A stretch of DNA of 64,000 bases from Mycolicibacterium wolinskyi (GTDB taxonomy: Bacteria > Actinomycetota > Actinomycetes > Mycobacteriales > Mycobacteriaceae): NCBI RefSeq assembly GCF_002101965.1, contig NZ_LQQA01000033.1:558001-622000 (forward strand), in the 5' to 3' direction. A program made the translations under genes and the position numbers. Below the pieces are notes generated by a model. The model was not told where the DNA came from and did not search any database. It worked only from the letters and a program-made list of their open reading frames with translations. Below, piece by piece: positions 17,140 through 26,130 of the stretch (position 1 is the first letter of the stretch; every line of letters begins with the position of its first letter).

Positions 17140-17994
17140 ATGAGATTGCTGCCGTTCGGCGGCGCACCGGGCAGAACGCACCGAGCCGATGCAGTCGTTA
17201 CGGGCGCAGGAAGCGGTATCGGCCGCGCATTCGCCGTGGAGCTTGCGCGCCGAGGCGGACGCGTGGTGTGCGCCGACAGAGATCCCGTCACTGCAAAAGA
17301 GTCGGCAGAGTTGGTGAGGCAGGCTGGCGGCGAGGGTTTCGACATCGCATGCGATGTCACCGATCTCGAGCAGATCCGCAACCTGGCTGATGTGAGCGAA
17401 GACTGGTTCGGGAAGGCTGCGAGCCTCGTCATCAACAACGCCGGAATCGGCGCGGGCGGCAACCGTATCGGTGCGACGTCGATCGAGGACTGGAAGGCGG
17501 CGATTGCTGTCAACCTCTGGGGCGTTATCTACGGCTGCGAGACTTTCGTGCCTCGGCTCCGCAGCAATGGGCATGGCGGAGTCATCAATGTGGCGTCCGC
17601 AGCGAGCTTTGGCTCGGCCCCTCGGATGGCGGCTTACAACGTGAGCAAGGCCGGAGTGCTCGCTCTGTCGGAGACATTGGCGGCCGAACTGAGCGGTACT
17701 GACGTCAAGGTCACAGTGCTTTGCCCCACCTTCGTGAAGACGAACATCGCCAACAATCCTCAAATCGACGAGGCGGCTGCAAGGCTCGCGACCAACCTGA
17801 TGAAATGGACCGGCATTTCGCCACAGCACGTTGCTCGCACGACGTTGAACGCGCACGATCGCGGACAAATTTATGTAGTACCCCAACTCGATGCCAAACT
17901 CTTGTGGCAACTCAAGAGAGCCCTACCCGGTCCCTTTACACGCACGCTGGGCCTCGTGGAGCGCATGGCCTCGTGGAACGATTCAGCCGAGTAG
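17140..17994 (+). CDS. short-chain dehydrogenase/reductase (SadH-like)
   Basis: NAD(P)-dependent oxidoreductase of 284 residues. It has the Rossmann motif TGAGSGIGRA (about 21-30), NNAG (about 96-99), the catalytic Ser in NVASAASFG, and YNVSK with the Tyr-x-x-x-Lys pair. After the core, a C-terminal stretch of about 60 residues resembles the Rv3085/SadH type rather than FabG. A SadH-like gene is part of the M. tuberculosis mymA locus, which fits the flavin monooxygenase, LipR and AdhD-like genes that follow. It probably oxidises an alcohol or reduces a ketone of the pathway substrate. The di-iron gene follows 13 bases later. Confidence 0.85.
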   Translation: MRLLPFGGAPGRTHRADAVVTGAGSGIGRAFAVELARRGGRVVCADRDPVTAKESAELVRQAGGEGFDIACDVTDLEQIRNLADVSEDWFGKAASLVINNAGIGAGGNRIGATSIEDWKAAIAVNLWGVIYGCETFVPRLRSNGHGGVINVASAASFGSAPRMAAYNVSKAGVLALSETLAAELSGTDVKVTVLCPTFVKTNIANNPQIDEAAARLATNLMKWTGISPQHVARTTLNAHDRGQIYVVPQLDAKLLWQLKRALPGPFTRTLGLVERMASWNDSAE

Positions 17995-18007
17995 AGGAGC
18001 AAGGGAA

Positions 18008-18931
18008 ATGGCTTTCGCATACAGCGACATGCTCGAGACGATCAAAAATAAGCAATGGGCTCTCGCCGATATCGATTGGAACGCCCCTGGCGCGGAACTG
18101 ATCACCGATGAACAGCGTCCCACACTCAAGCAATTCATGTCCGACGTGGTGTGGATTGAGCATGTTGGAGCACGTGCCTTCGCCGCAATGGCTCCAAAGG
18201 CGCCATTCGAAGCGCTCGGAGACATTTACCGGTACTTTCACGCCGAGGAGCAGCGTCACGCCAATGCCGAACTTGCCCTGATGCGCCGCTGGGGCATGCT
18301 CGAGGAAGGCGAGAAACCGGTCCCGAACAAGAATATCCGGCTGGTCATCGAATGGCTGGACCGTTATGCTGAAGCCCTTCCCCTGACCGTCATCGGGGCC
18401 GCGATCCCGGCACTGGAGACTGCGCTCGATGGAGCGCTGCTGAAGTTTCTCCTCGATGAGGTTGACGACCCCGTGTGCGGGGAGGTGTTCAATAAGGTCA
18501 ACAGCGACGAATCAAGGCATCTCGCGGTTGGCTTCCAGGTTTTGAACGACCTGGGCGCCAGCCCGATGCGAATCCACGCCATTCAAACTGCGGGCGCTCT
18601 GGTCGACCCGCGTATTCTCACCGGCGCGTTGCTGTATATCCCGCTGTTGACGCGCATGTTGATGAATCTCAACGCTATGGGTCTGTCCGAGGAGAAGTTA
18701 TACAACGCAGTGACGCGGTACGCCAATGTCGGCGATCGCAGTGAGCACACGCGTAGGGTGCCCGGCTATCACATCTTGAAGGCGCACATGTCGTCTTCCA
18801 TCAAGCGGTCCCAGCCTCTGCACTTCGTGTCTCAGCGCCTTGGCAGTGCGATCGATGTTTTCCCTGTTCAGATCTTCGGCCGGCCGCCATCGTGGACGGA
18901 CGAACTGACCTACGAACCGGTTGCCAAATGA
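18008..18931 (+). CDS. ferritin-fold di-iron protein
   Basis: Protein of 307 residues from ATG 18008, with AAGGGAA immediately upstream. Ligands follow the full di-iron pattern: Glu51 (WIEHV), Glu81-x-x-His84 (EEQRH), Glu137 (ALETAL), Glu168-x-x-His171 (DESRH). The helices between them have the expected spacing of a ferritin-like bundle. Members of this superfamily include N-oxygenases and fatty-acid desaturases or oxidases; which one this is cannot be read. Its stop overlaps the start of a flavin monooxygenase (ATGA 18928-18931), so the two are translationally coupled and probably act in sequence. Confidence 0.75.
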   Translation: MAFAYSDMLETIKNKQWALADIDWNAPGAELITDEQRPTLKQFMSDVVWIEHVGARAFAAMAPKAPFEALGDIYRYFHAEEQRHANAELALMRRWGMLEEGEKPVPNKNIRLVIEWLDRYAEALPLTVIGAAIPALETALDGALLKFLLDEVDDPVCGEVFNKVNSDESRHLAVGFQVLNDLGASPMRIHAIQTAGALVDPRILTGALLYIPLLTRMLMNLNAMGLSEEKLYNAVTRYANVGDRSEHTRRVPGYHILKAHMSSSIKRSQPLHFVSQRLGSAIDVFPVQIFGRPPSWTDELTYEPVAK

Positions 18932-20418
18932 CAGGCACCACGACGACGTTGATTGTCGGCGCCGGGTTCGCAGGTATCGGTACGGCGATCAGACTGCTTC
19001 AGGAGGGCACGGATGACTTCGTCATTCTGGAACGGTCAGACCGCGTCGGAGGCACCTGGCGAGACAACACCTATCCCGGAGCGGCCTGCGATATTCCCTC
19101 GCTTCTCTACTCCTACTCGTTCGAGCCGAATCCGGGCTGGACTCAAACCTACTCGGGAAGCGCTGAGATCCTCGGGTACATCGACGATATGGTCGCCAAG
19201 TACGACCTTGCCCGGTTCATCCGGTTCGATACCGACGTGACTTGCTTGGAATTCGACGAGGATGCCGGCATCTGGGTGGCCGACACAGCAGAGGGAAAGC
19301 GGTATCAAGCCCGGTCAGTTGTAATGGCCGGTGGACCACTTGCCAACGCCAGCTTTCCCGATGTTCGAGGAATTGATTCGTACGAGGGAAAGAAAATTCA
19401 CAGTGCTCGATGGGATCACGGCTATGACCTCAGCGATAAGAGGGTTGCGGTCATCGGAACCGGCGCGAGCGCGGTGCAGATCATTCCTGAGCTCGTGAAG
19501 TCGGCTGCGTCGGTCAAAGTTTTCCAAAGAACGCCCGGCTGGGTGCTACCGCGGGTGAACTTCAAGCATCCGGCCTGGGCGCGTTCGACCTTCAAACGAC
19601 TGCCGATGAGCGAACAAGCGCTCCGCGACGCCTGGTTCTGGACCCACGAAGTGATGGCCGTGGGTATGGTCTGGAATACCGCCGCGACATCGGCGATACA
19701 GCTGGCGGCGAAGGCTCATCTGCGTCGGCAGGTGAAAGACCCCTGGTTGAGACGTCAGTTGACGCCCCATTTCAGACCCGGCTGCAAACGTATGCTCATG
19801 ACCAGCGATTATTACCCGGCGTTACAGGCGGATAACTGCAAGCTGATCAGCTGGCCGATCGCCACATTGTCACCCAACGGGATCCGAACCGCCGACGGTG
19901 TCGAGCACGAGGTGGACTGCATCGTGTTTGCCACCGGCTTCGATGTGTGCAAACGCGGCACCCCGTTCCCGATCAGCGGCCTCGGCGGTCGGAAGCTCGG
20001 CGATGAATGGTCTCAGGGGACATTCGCGTTCAAGAGCGTGAGCGTGGCCGGCTATCCGAACTTGTTCTTCACTTTCGGACCGAATTCCGGGCCAGGCCAC
20101 AACTCGGCGCTCGTATATATGGAGGCCGCAATCGACTACATCGTCAAGGCGATCAAGCTCCTTCAGCAAAATGACATCAGCACTTTGGATGTGAGAGAGG
20201 ATCGCCAGGACCGCTATCACTCCAGTATTCAGCGACGCCTTCGACGAACGACCTGGAATTCGGGGTGCAGCAGTTGGTATTTGACCGAAGACGGCTACAA
20301 CGGCACGATGTACCCAGGTTTCGCGACCCAGTTTACGAGAGAACTTTCCCGCTTGAATCCTCATGATTACGTGATAACTCGGCGCGACGATACACACCAG
20401 CTGACGCAATCACTCTGA
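18928..20418 (+). CDS. flavin-containing Baeyer-Villiger-type monooxygenase 1
   Basis: FAD/NADPH monooxygenase of 496 residues. ATG 18928 overlaps the upstream stop. The FAD-binding GAGFAGIG is at residues 11-18. The Baeyer-Villiger fingerprint appears as Y152-E-G-xxx-H158-xxx-W162-D163, with Tyr in place of the usual Phe. The NADPH Rossmann motif GTGASA follows. It is comparable in size to MymA (Rv3083). Such enzymes insert oxygen next to a ketone to give an ester or lactone. This is the first of three paralogues within 5.7 kb; the set is interrupted by an esterase that could hydrolyse the product. Confidence 0.85.
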   Translation: MTGTTTTLIVGAGFAGIGTAIRLLQEGTDDFVILERSDRVGGTWRDNTYPGAACDIPSLLYSYSFEPNPGWTQTYSGSAEILGYIDDMVAKYDLARFIRFDTDVTCLEFDEDAGIWVADTAEGKRYQARSVVMAGGPLANASFPDVRGIDSYEGKKIHSARWDHGYDLSDKRVAVIGTGASAVQIIPELVKSAASVKVFQRTPGWVLPRVNFKHPAWARSTFKRLPMSEQALRDAWFWTHEVMAVGMVWNTAATSAIQLAAKAHLRRQVKDPWLRRQLTPHFRPGCKRMLMTSDYYPALQADNCKLISWPIATLSPNGIRTADGVEHEVDCIVFATGFDVCKRGTPFPISGLGGRKLGDEWSQGTFAFKSVSVAGYPNLFFTFGPNSGPGHNSALVYMEAAIDYIVKAIKLLQQNDISTLDVREDRQDRYHSSIQRRLRRTTWNSGCSSWYLTEDGYNGTMYPGFATQFTRELSRLNPHDYVITRRDDTHQLTQSL

Positions 20419-20449
20419 ATTCTAATTTGCACGGCTGACCGTCAGAACG

Positions 20450-21982
20450 GTGACATACAAAGCAATGGATCGCAAGTCCGACCGTAATTACGAGATAATC
20501 ATCATAGGAGCTGGATTTTCCGGCATCGGGTCTGGCATCAGCTTGATGAAGGCGGGATTTACCGACTTCTCGATGATTGATGACGCCGATGGCGTAGGTG
20601 GTACGTGGCACTGGAACACCTACCCGGGTATCGCTGTCGACATACCGTCGTACAGTTATCAATTCTCATACGAAATGCGGCCCTCTTGGTCGCGCACGTA
20701 CGCCCACGGCAATGAGCTCAAAGCCTATGCCGAGCGGTGTGTTGAAAAGTATGGGCTCCGGGACCATATTCGTTTCAACACAACCATTACCGAGGCTTGT
20801 TTCGACGAGAACGCAACACGGTGGCGTTTGACCAGCGCCAATGGTGAGGAGTTCACGGCACGCTTCGTGATAAATTGCTCCGGCGTTCTCAGTCGGCCAA
20901 AGTGGCCTGAAATCAAGGGGGTGCGAGATTTCGCCGGCGTTACACTCCACACGGCGAGATGGGACGATACCAAAGATCTCAGCGGGAAGAGGGTCGCAGT
21001 AATCGGTACCGGTGCGTCGGCGGTGCAACTGATACCCGAAGTCGCAAAGAAAGCAGAGAGTCTGACGGTCTTTCAGCGAACTCCAATTTATTGTCTGCCG
21101 AAGCCAGACTTCCCCATACCGACGTGGGGTGGAAGGCTTCTACGTTTCCTGCCGGGGGCGCAATTGGCGACCCGGGCCGCGAGCCAGGCGTTCGTGGAAA
21201 TCACTTTCCCAATCGCCGCTCACTTTCATACGGTGATGCCGTTCGCCGATGTCATGGAGAGCGCCGCAAAGCGGTACATGCGGCGTGAGGTCCATGACCC
21301 GACGACGAGAGAACAACTCATTCCGCGCTACTCGTTGGGCTGTAAACGACCCAGCTTCCACAATTCCTATCTCACAACGTACAACCGGTCCAACGTATCG
21401 CTCGAGACGAGCGGCATAACCCATATCGACCATGCATCCGTCCATACTCGAGACGGCAAAGCTCATCCCATTGACGTCTTGATCCTGGCCACCGGCTTCA
21501 AAGTGATGGAGTCGGGCAACATGCCCACTTACGTGCTGAAAGGACGCGGCGGGCTGGAGCAGGCTACATGGTGGGACGAGCACCGACTGCAGGCCTTCGA
21601 AGGGGTGAGCGTCCCGGGATTCCCGAATCATTTCAACATCTTCGGCCCGTACGGCTACAACGGTTCCTCGTACTTCACGCTCATCGAGGCGCAGAGTCGG
21701 CACATCGTCCGGTGTCTCCGCCGCGCGCGGGCGCTGGGTGCTAACTGCGTGGAGGTCAAGAAGGAGGCGAACGACCGTTATTTCGCCGAAGTGCTACGGC
21801 GGCGTCACAGGCAGGTTTTCTGGCAGCCGAGCTGTTCCAATGCCAACAGCTACTACTTCGACAAGCACGGTGACGTTCCACTCCGTCCATCAACGACTCT
21901 GGAGACCTATTGGCGGAGCCGCACCTTTCGCCTCTCGGACTACCGATTCGAGAATCGGCCCGGGGAGGTGTGTCCCCAATGA
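20450..21982 (+). CDS. flavin-containing Baeyer-Villiger-type monooxygenase 2
   Basis: FAD/NADPH monooxygenase of 510 residues from GTG 20450; ATG 20465 is an alternative start. GAGFSGIG is at residues 20-27. The fingerprint F161-A-G163-VTL-H167-TAR-W171-D172 is a perfect match to FxGxxxHxxxWD, and GTGASA follows. The 5' part is strikingly AT-rich: bases 20461-20520 have 26 G+C of 60, far below the core genes here. That suggests separate acquisition from its neighbours. The stop overlaps the esterase start as ATGA 21979-21982, linking ester formation and hydrolysis. Confidence 0.85.
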   Translation: MTYKAMDRKSDRNYEIIIIGAGFSGIGSGISLMKAGFTDFSMIDDADGVGGTWHWNTYPGIAVDIPSYSYQFSYEMRPSWSRTYAHGNELKAYAERCVEKYGLRDHIRFNTTITEACFDENATRWRLTSANGEEFTARFVINCSGVLSRPKWPEIKGVRDFAGVTLHTARWDDTKDLSGKRVAVIGTGASAVQLIPEVAKKAESLTVFQRTPIYCLPKPDFPIPTWGGRLLRFLPGAQLATRAASQAFVEITFPIAAHFHTVMPFADVMESAAKRYMRREVHDPTTREQLIPRYSLGCKRPSFHNSYLTTYNRSNVSLETSGITHIDHASVHTRDGKAHPIDVLILATGFKVMESGNMPTYVLKGRGGLEQATWWDEHRLQAFEGVSVPGFPNHFNIFGPYGYNGSSYFTLIEAQSRHIVRCLRRARALGANCVEVKKEANDRYFAEVLRRRHRQVFWQPSCSNANSYYFDKHGDVPLRPSTTLETYWRSRTFRLSDYRFENRPGEVCPQ

Positions 21983-22944
21983 CCAGAATGGATGCCCCTG
22001 ACTGGCAGCCCAGTCTTGCCAGTCATCTCGTCGCGATGTCCTCGCGAACTACGCTGCGGCCACTGGCGCAGCTGATGCCATCAAACGCCTACGGACTTGC
22101 GGTGATGGATCGCGCGCTACGAACAGCGCTCGTCGCATCGCGGCCCCGGCGCGGCGTCACAGTGCGCAAGGTTGACACGGTATTCGCCGGAGGCCCGGTT
22201 CGTGGGGACTGGATCACCACACCTGTCATTAATCCGCATGCCAACCCATTGCTCTATATACACGGTGGCGCATATTCAATGTGCTCTCCGGATACGCACC
22301 GCGGTCTTCTCGGCGAACTCGCCTCTGCAAGCGGACGCCCAATCTTCGCCGTCAAGTACCGACTTGCGCCACGATATCCCTATCCCGCGGCCGCGGACGA
22401 TGCACTGAACGCGTATCGCTGGCTTACCAGCGGAGGGTCCCCGGGTTCTTGCCAGCGCACCGTCGCGGTTGCCGGAGATTCGGCGGGCGGTCAGCTCACG
22501 ATGGCCACGGCCTTGGGCGCACGTGCGGCTGGATTGCCGCTCCCTGATGCGATGCTGCTGATGTCTCCCGTCCTGGATCTCAGGTGCGAACTCGCCAGGG
22601 CGCGTGAACTTCGCCGCCGGGATCCTTTTGCCTCCGCTCAATCAGCGGCGCGCGCTCTTGACCTCTACGTAGGGGGTGCAGATCGCGACGATCCGCGCCT
22701 CAGTGTCCTTGACGCGGACCTGACCGCGATGCCGTCGATCCTCATTCAGGTGGGCGGGAGGGAAATGTTGATCGATGACTCGCGGCGTCTCGCCGAGCGA
22801 CTTCAATCGGCTGGATGCCACGTCGAGATCCAGATATATCGGGGACAGATCCATGTATTCCAGGCTATGTTCCGGATCCTTCCCGAAGCCCGCGACGCGA
22901 TTCATCGAGCGGGACGCTTCCTTGAAGCCTCGGGAGTCAGGTGA
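21979..22944 (+). CDS. alpha/beta hydrolase of the hormone-sensitive-lipase family (LipR-like)
   Basis: Esterase of 321 residues from ATG 21979. The oxyanion motif HGGAYSM is at 95-101. The nucleophile is Ser168 in GDSAGG. The acid is Asp266 or Asp267 (LIDDS), and the base His292 (QIHVF), giving a complete catalytic triad. Family: HSL, alpha/beta-hydrolase fold-3. In the mymA locus of M. tuberculosis a LipR hydrolase directly follows the flavin monooxygenase, as here. It probably cleaves the ester or lactone made by the neighbouring monooxygenases; that pairing is inference from gene order. The gap to the next gene is 61 bases. Confidence 0.85.
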   Translation: MTRMDAPDWQPSLASHLVAMSSRTTLRPLAQLMPSNAYGLAVMDRALRTALVASRPRRGVTVRKVDTVFAGGPVRGDWITTPVINPHANPLLYIHGGAYSMCSPDTHRGLLGELASASGRPIFAVKYRLAPRYPYPAAADDALNAYRWLTSGGSPGSCQRTVAVAGDSAGGQLTMATALGARAAGLPLPDAMLLMSPVLDLRCELARARELRRRDPFASAQSAARALDLYVGGADRDDPRLSVLDADLTAMPSILIQVGGREMLIDDSRRLAERLQSAGCHVEIQIYRGQIHVFQAMFRILPEARDAIHRAGRFLEASGVR

Positions 22945-23005
22945 AAGTGTTCGAACAGGCGATGCCCCTGCAGTCCCGCAGCGTCAAGTCAGCCTTCTCT
23001 GTCTC

Positions 23006-24571
23006 ATGAGCAGCGACTTCGCGACAGCCCGTCGCGCGTACGATCCGTCGATCGTGATCATCGGGGCCGGCTTTGCTGGGGTTGCGATGGCTCACCGGCT
23101 GATGAAGGACGGTTTCACGAACTTCGTCATACTGGAGAAGGATGCAGACATCGGGGGTGTTTGGCGTGACAACACCTACCCGGGAGCGGCCTGTGACGTG
23201 CCGTCTGCGTTGTACTCGCTCTCCTACCAGCCCAATGCCCGCTGGTCACGGCGATATGCCGAGCAACCCGAGATACTCGAGTACCTCCAACGACTCGTGA
23301 AGAGTAGTGGCGGACTGGACGCACATCTACGCACAGAGACCGAAGTTGTCGACCTGAGCTTCGATGAGCAGTTCGGGCGTTGGACCCTGGCTACGAACTC
23401 GAACGAGACAATAACCTGCGATGTCGTCGTGTCGGCTGTGGGTCAGCTCTCCTTGCCCTACATACCCGATATTGCCGACGCAGACTCCTTCCAGGGGCCG
23501 CGCTTTCATTCGGCACGTTGGGACCGATCGGTGTCGCTTCGCGGCAAGCGAGTCGCCGTCATCGGCACAGGAGCAAGTGCCATCCAATTCGTGCCACACA
23601 TCGCCCGGGAGGCGGAGCATGTCACTCTGTACCAGCGTACGGCTCCGTGGATTCTCCCGAAATGGGACAGCACATATCGAGGCCGTCACCACAGGGTGAG
23701 CGAATTATTGCCGATGGCGCTGCGCCTCGAGCGTTTCGCGGTATGGCTCATTTTCGAGTTGCTCGCTGTGACGCTAGTCGACGCGAAGCCCCTCTCACGG
23801 GTCCTCGGTGTGATCGCGCGCCACCACCTACATCGGCAGGTCGCCAGCCGCTCTCTGCGCGAGCAATTAACGCCTTCCGACGCGCCAGGGTGCAAGCGAG
23901 TGCTGTTCTCGAATGACTACTATCCAGCAGTCGCGAGTGATCGCGTGTCGTTGGTGCCGAACGCGATTGCAAAACTCTGCGACAAGGGTGTCACGACCGA
24001 GGACGGCGAATTTCGTCCTACAGATGTCGTGATCTACGGAACCGGGTTTCGCGCCACCGATTTCCTCGCCCCGATGTCCGTGCGCGGCTCCCACGGAGTC
24101 TCCTTGGCCGAGGTGTGGAAGGCCCAGGCGTACGCATATCTGGGCATCGCTGTCCCCATGTTCCCGAACCTGTTCCTGCTTTATGGTCCTAACACGAATG
24201 TGGGCTCGGGGTCGATCCTCTACATGATCGAGTCACAAGTTCGTCACATCGCAACGCTCATCAAGGTCGTGGCTGCCCATCCAGGTCATGCGATCGATGT
24301 GAAGTCAGAGATTGCGCAGCGTTACAACACGCGCTTGAAACGGCGACTAGGGAGGTCGGTGTGGGCGCTCTGTGCGAGCTGGTATCGGACCTCGAGTGGG
24401 GAAATCCCGACGAACTGGCCGGGCCCTACCTTCATCTACCGACTCCTCACCCGTAATCCGCGAAGCAGCGATTACGTCTTGAGAAAGGTTGGGCCCCTAG
24501 CGGTAAAAGGCAGTTCCGAATGGAAGCTGTTGCGTCGCCGCAGCGCTCAGGGCCCCGAGGCGCAAACTTGA
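23006..24571 (+). CDS. flavin-containing Baeyer-Villiger-type monooxygenase 3
   Basis: FAD/NADPH monooxygenase of 521 residues. ATG 23006 is used because the homologous part (IVIIGAGFAG) starts 15 residues later; the open frame back to 22775 overlaps the esterase. Dinucleotide motif at residues 20-25, fingerprint F162-Q-G164-PRF-H168-SAR-W172-D173, then GTGASA. It keeps the same DNTYPGAACD(V/I)PS substrate-side motif as monooxygenase 1, while monooxygenase 2 has NTYPGIAVDIPS. So 1 and 3 look like closer paralogues and 2 the outlier. A promoter-like gap of about 100 bases follows. Confidence 0.85.
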   Translation: MSSDFATARRAYDPSIVIIGAGFAGVAMAHRLMKDGFTNFVILEKDADIGGVWRDNTYPGAACDVPSALYSLSYQPNARWSRRYAEQPEILEYLQRLVKSSGGLDAHLRTETEVVDLSFDEQFGRWTLATNSNETITCDVVVSAVGQLSLPYIPDIADADSFQGPRFHSARWDRSVSLRGKRVAVIGTGASAIQFVPHIAREAEHVTLYQRTAPWILPKWDSTYRGRHHRVSELLPMALRLERFAVWLIFELLAVTLVDAKPLSRVLGVIARHHLHRQVASRSLREQLTPSDAPGCKRVLFSNDYYPAVASDRVSLVPNAIAKLCDKGVTTEDGEFRPTDVVIYGTGFRATDFLAPMSVRGSHGVSLAEVWKAQAYAYLGIAVPMFPNLFLLYGPNTNVGSGSILYMIESQVRHIATLIKVVAAHPGHAIDVKSEIAQRYNTRLKRRLGRSVWALCASWYRTSSGEIPTNWPGPTFIYRLLTRNPRSSDYVLRKVGPLAVKGSSEWKLLRRRSAQGPEAQT

Positions 24572-24597
24572 CCACTTAGATCGAGATTGTCCAGATC

Positions 24598-24665
24598 TTG
24601 ACATTAATCGAACACTTGTAAAGACTAGTGGCAACGCCTGTCAGAGCGGCCAAGTGTCCAGGAGG
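24598..24665 (+). promoter_or_regulatory. possible promoter and strong RBS for the P450 gene
   Basis: A perfect TTGACA at 24598-24603 lies in the 101-base gap before the P450 gene. A partial -10 match (TAAAGA, 24619-24624) is 15 bases further on. A strong AGGAGG (24660-24665) precedes ATG 24673 by seven bases. This suggests the P450 to acyl-CoA ligase genes can be expressed from their own start. The -10 is weak. Confidence 0.35.
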
Positions 24666-24672
24666 AGCAACC

Positions 24673-26130
24673 ATGACGAATCATCTTCTCGCGCCTGCGC
24701 GCCACACGAAGGAGCGGTTGTCCTCTGTGATCATGGTTCCCGCGCCTGACGCCGTCGACGACAGATGGCGTCGATGGAGCCGTGGTTGGCCGGTTCGTGA
24801 ACTGTCACCAGTACCCGCGGGAAGTGGGTTGAAAGCTATCCGGGGGGACGCGGGACTGCCCTTGGTGGGTCACACACTCGACTACATCCGATTCGGCTCG
24901 GATTTCAGTCGGGAGCGTTACGACCGTCTGGGTTCGGTGTCGTGGATGGGCGCGTTCGGCACCAAGATGGTGGTCATCGCCGGCCCGGACGCTACTCGCG
25001 AGGCATTCACGAGCGAATCCAAGGCATTCTCTCAGGACGGCTGGTCCTTCCTGATCGACGCCTTCTTCCATCGCGGTTTGATGCTCATGAGCTTCGACGA
25101 GCACCTGATGCACCGGCGCATCATGCAAGAGGCGTTTACGCGTCCCCGCCTGACCGGATATGTCGAACAGGTGACCCCACGCGTTCGCACGGCAGTGCCC
25201 GCGTGGCCGGTGGGTCCGTCGGTTCGCATCTACCCACTGCTGAAGGAACTCACCCTCGACATAGCCACTGACGTCTTCATGGGCGGCCGCGGTAAGGACG
25301 AGAGCGATGCTGTCAACAAGGCGTTCGTCGCCACGGTCCGGGCGGCGAGTTCCCTTGTGCGTGTTCCCCTTCCGGGAACCAGATTCCGCGCTGGTGTGCG
25401 AGGCCGGCGCGTCTTGGAGGACTACTTCTTCCGGCATCTGCCGGCCGCGCGAGCCGGCGAGACGAACGATCTGTTCGCTGCTCTATGTCAAGCCACCACC
25501 GAGGACGGGGAGCGGTTTTCCGACGAGGACGTGGTGAATCACATGATCTTCCTGATGATGGCGGCCCACGACACATCGACGATCACCACCACTGCGGTTG
25601 CCTATTTCCTTGCCAAGTATCCGGAGTGGCAGGAGGCAGCGGCTGCGGAAGCCGAGGCCGTCGGTGACGGGTTGCCAGACATCGAAGCCCTGGAGAAGAT
25701 GACGGTTATCGACCTTGTGCTCAAGGAAGCGCTCAGACTGCTTGCACCTGTTCCGCTGGTGATGCGCAAGACGGTTCGAGATGTCGCCATCGACGGATAT
25801 CACATCCCCGCGAACACGTTGTGCGCCATAACGCCCGCCGTGAATCACTTCGATCGGAAGATCTGGAGTGATCCGGACCGGTTCGATCCCTCACGTTTTG
25901 GCGAGCCTCGGCGTGAGGACCAACACCACCGATTCGCCTGGGTACCGTTCGGTGGTGGAGCGCACAAGTGCATTGGCATGCAGTTCGGGACCCTCGAGGT
26001 CAAAGCAATCCTGCACAGGATGCTGCGTTCGTTCACCTGGACGGTTCCGCAGAACTACCACATCCGGTGGGACAACACCTCGCTGCCCATTCCGGTGGAC
26101 GGACTTCCGTTGGAGATGAAGCGCCGATGA
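24673..26130 (+). CDS. cytochrome P450, CYP136-like
   Basis: Heme monooxygenase of 485 residues from ATG 24673, set by AGGAGG upstream. The I-helix motif is A297-A-H-D-T301, ExxR is E352-A-L-R355, and the heme-thiolate loop FGGGAHKCIG has Cys433. Recalled CYP136 of M. tuberculosis (Rv3059) shares long stretches with it, including GDAGLP, FFHRGLMLL, HRRIMQEAF and VNHMIFLMMAAHDTST, so I assign the CYP136 family with good confidence. The substrate of CYP136 is not known to me. The stop overlaps the transglutaminase-like gene as ATGA 26127-26130. Confidence 0.9.
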   Translation: MTNHLLAPARHTKERLSSVIMVPAPDAVDDRWRRWSRGWPVRELSPVPAGSGLKAIRGDAGLPLVGHTLDYIRFGSDFSRERYDRLGSVSWMGAFGTKMVVIAGPDATREAFTSESKAFSQDGWSFLIDAFFHRGLMLMSFDEHLMHRRIMQEAFTRPRLTGYVEQVTPRVRTAVPAWPVGPSVRIYPLLKELTLDIATDVFMGGRGKDESDAVNKAFVATVRAASSLVRVPLPGTRFRAGVRGRRVLEDYFFRHLPAARAGETNDLFAALCQATTEDGERFSDEDVVNHMIFLMMAAHDTSTITTTAVAYFLAKYPEWQEAAAAEAEAVGDGLPDIEALEKMTVIDLVLKEALRLLAPVPLVMRKTVRDVAIDGYHIPANTLCAITPAVNHFDRKIWSDPDRFDPSRFGEPRREDQHHRFAWVPFGGGAHKCIGMQFGTLEVKAILHRMLRSFTWTVPQNYHIRWDNTSLPIPVDGLPLEMKRR

